10,494 nucleotides of DNA from a bacterium ADurb.Bin374 (GTDB lineage: Bacteria > Riflebacteria > Ozemobacteria > Ozemobacterales > Ozemobacteraceae), in assembly GCA_002068715.1 (NCBI GenBank), contig MWAR01000558.1, positions 1 to 10,494 of the forward strand, written 5' to 3'. Below, in pieces: positions 8,884-10,494 of this stretch. The translations under genes were made by a program, and so were the position numbers. The notes below the pieces were generated by a model. That model saw nothing but the letters and a program-made list of their open reading frames with translations, had not been told where the DNA came from and made no database searches. The first letter of the stretch is position 1. Each line of letters opens with the position of its first letter.

Positions 8884-8910
8884 GGGGCTCTTCCCATAGG
8901 CAGGGCGTTC

Positions 8911-9540
8911 ATGGTACGTTTTCGGCGACGTATGAAAATGTCGCATCGGATCGTTTGCCTCGGCCTCGCCTGGGCCCTGGCCTTTTGCCCGACATGTGCC
9001 GGGCACGCTCAGTCTCTTGGGGACGAGGAAGTCGGACATGCGCCGGAACCAGGGTTCCAGAAAACCCAGTTTCCGGATTGGATGAACGAAGCGTCTCGGC
9101 AGGAGACTTCGGAGCTGCCGCCACACAATGGCGCGGAACTGAAGGTGGCGGACCCGATCGAACCGATCGACCCTGATGCCGATTCCGGCACGTCCACACA
9201 AAAGGGAAGCGAAAACCGGCAGCGATTCCAGTTCACCCCCCCGAAAATGCCTGATTTTTCACGTTTTCGGGGCCAGTCGACGCGAACGGAGACGGAGCGG
9301 CCTCCGGGATCGGCATCCCGGCAGATGGAACAGGCTTCGGCGGCAGGACTGCTTCCTCTCCCCCTGCAGCTTCTCGCCTCGCTCACGATGCCCGCGGTCG
9401 ACGTTCCGACCGGCCAGCCTCCGAAGGCGGATATCCCAAAACGGTTTTACAGGCCGGCGGGATACCGGTCGTTCATGCAGGAATCGCTCACAGAAACCTC
9501 CGGTGAGAAAACGGAATCAGCCACCTCATCCGGGGAGTGA
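8911..9540 (+). CDS. Small exported proline-rich protein of unknown function
   Basis: The product is 209 residues from ATG 8911, which has AGGCAGGG at 8898-8905; ATG 8932 would give 202 residues with a more typical signal peptide but a poorer ribosome site. A basic n-region (RFRRR, then MKMSHR) precedes a hydrophobic core (IVCLGLAWALAFCPTC) and a likely cleavage after GHA (residue 33 counted from 8911). A Cys lies near the end of the core, but the sequence around it (CPTCAGHAQ) is not a clear lipobox. The mature part is low-complexity, rich in Pro, Ser, Glu and Thr, with one short hydrophobic segment (AAGLLPLPLQLLASLTMP) two thirds along and a charged C-terminus. I recognise no family. It ends 21 bases before asd, and the two are probably co-transcribed. 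Consistent codon bias and a signal peptide argue that it is real. Confidence 0.7.
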   Translation: MVRFRRRMKMSHRIVCLGLAWALAFCPTCAGHAQSLGDEEVGHAPEPGFQKTQFPDWMNEASRQETSELPPHNGAELKVADPIEPIDPDADSGTSTQKGSENRQRFQFTPPKMPDFSRFRGQSTRTETERPPGSASRQMEQASAAGLLPLPLQLLASLTMPAVDVPTGQPPKADIPKRFYRPAGYRSFMQESLTETSGEKTESATSSGE

Positions 9541-9561
9541 CCTTTTCAAGGAGATCAACGT

Positions 9562-10494
9562 ATGCAGGCCCCATCGTTCGGTATCGTAGGCGCCACCGGC
9601 GCCGTCGGCCACACCATCCTGAAGGTGCTGGAGGAGCGCAAGCTCGTCCCGCGCCGCCTGCGGCTGTTCGCATCGGAACGCAGCAAAGGCATCGAGCTTC
9701 CTTTCGCCGGCAGCCAGATCGAGGTCGAGGCGCTCGACGGGGCAGACTTTTCCGGCCTCGACGCCGTCTTTTTCTCGGCCGGCACCGAGGTCAGCAGGAC
9801 ATGGTGCCCCCGGGCGGCCGCGGCCGGTGCGGTCGTGATCGACAACAGCAACGCGTTCCGCATGGACGCCGATGTTCCGCTGGTCGTGCCCGAGGTGAAT
9901 CCGCACGCCCTGAATGATATACCTCGCGGTATTATAGCGAACCCCAACTGTTCCACCATCCAGATGGTCGTCGCGATCGCGCCGATTCACCGGGTCAACC
10001 CGATCAAACGCATCGTCGTCTCGACCTACCAGTCGGTTTCCGGAACCGGCCTCGAAGCGATCGAGACCCTGAAAGCCCAGAGCCGCTCGGTGCTGGCCGG
10101 CGAACCGATTCCGGAAGGCGTATATCCGCACCCGATCGGGTTCAATCTGTTCCCTCACATCGACATTTTCCTCGATTCGGGCATGTGCCGCGAAGAAGAG
10201 AAGATGGTCCGCGAGACACGGAAAATCCTGGAAACGCCCGTTCCGATCTGCGTCACGACGGTCCGTGTGCCCGTATTCTACGCTCACAGCGAGTCGGTTA
10301 ACATCGAACTGACGAACCCCATGACCGCCGACGAGGCCCGCTCCATTCTCGGGAAGGCGGACGGCATCGTCGTCTTGGACGATCCGACCGGCAACGTCTA
10401 CCCCACCCCGCTCCTGGCCCAGCATCGTGACGAGGTCTTCGTAGGCCGCATCCGCCGCGACGACAGCGTCGCGCACGGTCTCAACATGTGGGTC
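9562..10494 (+). CDS. asd: Aspartate-semialdehyde dehydrogenase (3' partial)
   Basis: The first 311 residues are visible; the family usually runs to about 330-345, so only the last 20-35 are missing. ATG 9562 follows AAGGAG at 9548-9553. The enzyme reduces L-aspartyl-4-phosphate with NADPH to L-aspartate-4-semialdehyde, the branch point to lysine/diaminopimelate, threonine and methionine. Evidence: the N-terminal nucleotide-binding loop GATGAVG (10-16), the catalytic cysteine in NPNCST (C130), Q157 in TYQSVSGTG (27 residues after the cysteine, as in the E. coli enzyme), and the catalytic histidine in RVPVFYAHSE (H242). All key residues are present. The length matches the shorter subfamily rather than the longer enterobacterial form. 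There is no adjacent aspartokinase or dapA in view. The related 'USG-1' paralogues lack parts of the active site, so a true enzyme is favoured. Confidence 0.96.
   Translation, partial: MQAPSFGIVGATGAVGHTILKVLEERKLVPRRLRLFASERSKGIELPFAGSQIEVEALDGADFSGLDAVFFSAGTEVSRTWCPRAAAAGAVVIDNSNAFRMDADVPLVVPEVNPHALNDIPRGIIANPNCSTIQMVVAIAPIHRVNPIKRIVVSTYQSVSGTGLEAIETLKAQSRSVLAGEPIPEGVYPHPIGFNLFPHIDIFLDSGMCREEEKMVRETRKILETPVPICVTTVRVPVFYAHSESVNIELTNPMTADEARSILGKADGIVVLDDPTGNVYPTPLLAQHRDEVFVGRIRRDDSVAHGLNMWV

Noticed and set aside
8800..9201. Upstream extension of the anti-sigma frame on the - strand
   Set aside because: It overlaps the + strand gene at 8911, lacks domain similarity, and the kinase fold is complete from 8799.

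Overview
The window comes from a GC-rich bacterium with an outer membrane. That is inferred from an OmpA-like peptidoglycan-binding domain carrying the residues expected to grip diaminopimelate, from Sec signal peptides, and from good Shine-Dalgarno sites. I cannot assign a phylum. Nothing indicates a phage, plasmid or insertion sequence; gene density and base composition look chromosomal.

Region 1 (bases 1-8047, all on the + strand) is a tightly packed run of six genes that looks like one operon. In order they are: a PspA/IM30-family coiled-coil protein (5' end cut by the window); an exported NrtA/SsuA/TauA-type substrate-binding protein fused to a C-terminal OmpA-like domain; its ABC permease, with about 130 residues between the first membrane helix and the conserved permease core; the ABC ATPase, with about 205 proline/alanine-rich residues ahead of the ATPase domain; a small-headed membrane protein with a long cytoplasmic coiled coil, which I do not recognise; and a tandem AAA+ ATPase whose first module is degenerate and whose second looks active. 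The three ABC genes alone would be an ordinary nitrate/sulfonate/taurine-type importer. The fusions, the extra domains and the linkage to a membrane-remodelling PspA protein, a coiled-coil membrane protein and an AAA+ remodeller are not ordinary. This is the best candidate for an undescribed system: an importer anchored to the cell wall and coupled to membrane maintenance or stress sensing.

Region 2 (8048-8235) is non-coding. It holds a nested inverted repeat of the dispersed 'CACGAAG/CACAGAG' type, lying between two convergent genes.

Region 3 (8236-8799, - strand) encodes an RsbW/SpoIIAB-type anti-sigma serine kinase with an unusual lysine/arginine-rich tail. It diverges, across a 111-base promoter region, from region 4 (8911-10494, + strand). 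Region 4 holds a small exported proline-rich protein of unknown function and, 21 bases on, aspartate-semialdehyde dehydrogenase (asd), cut by the window's end.
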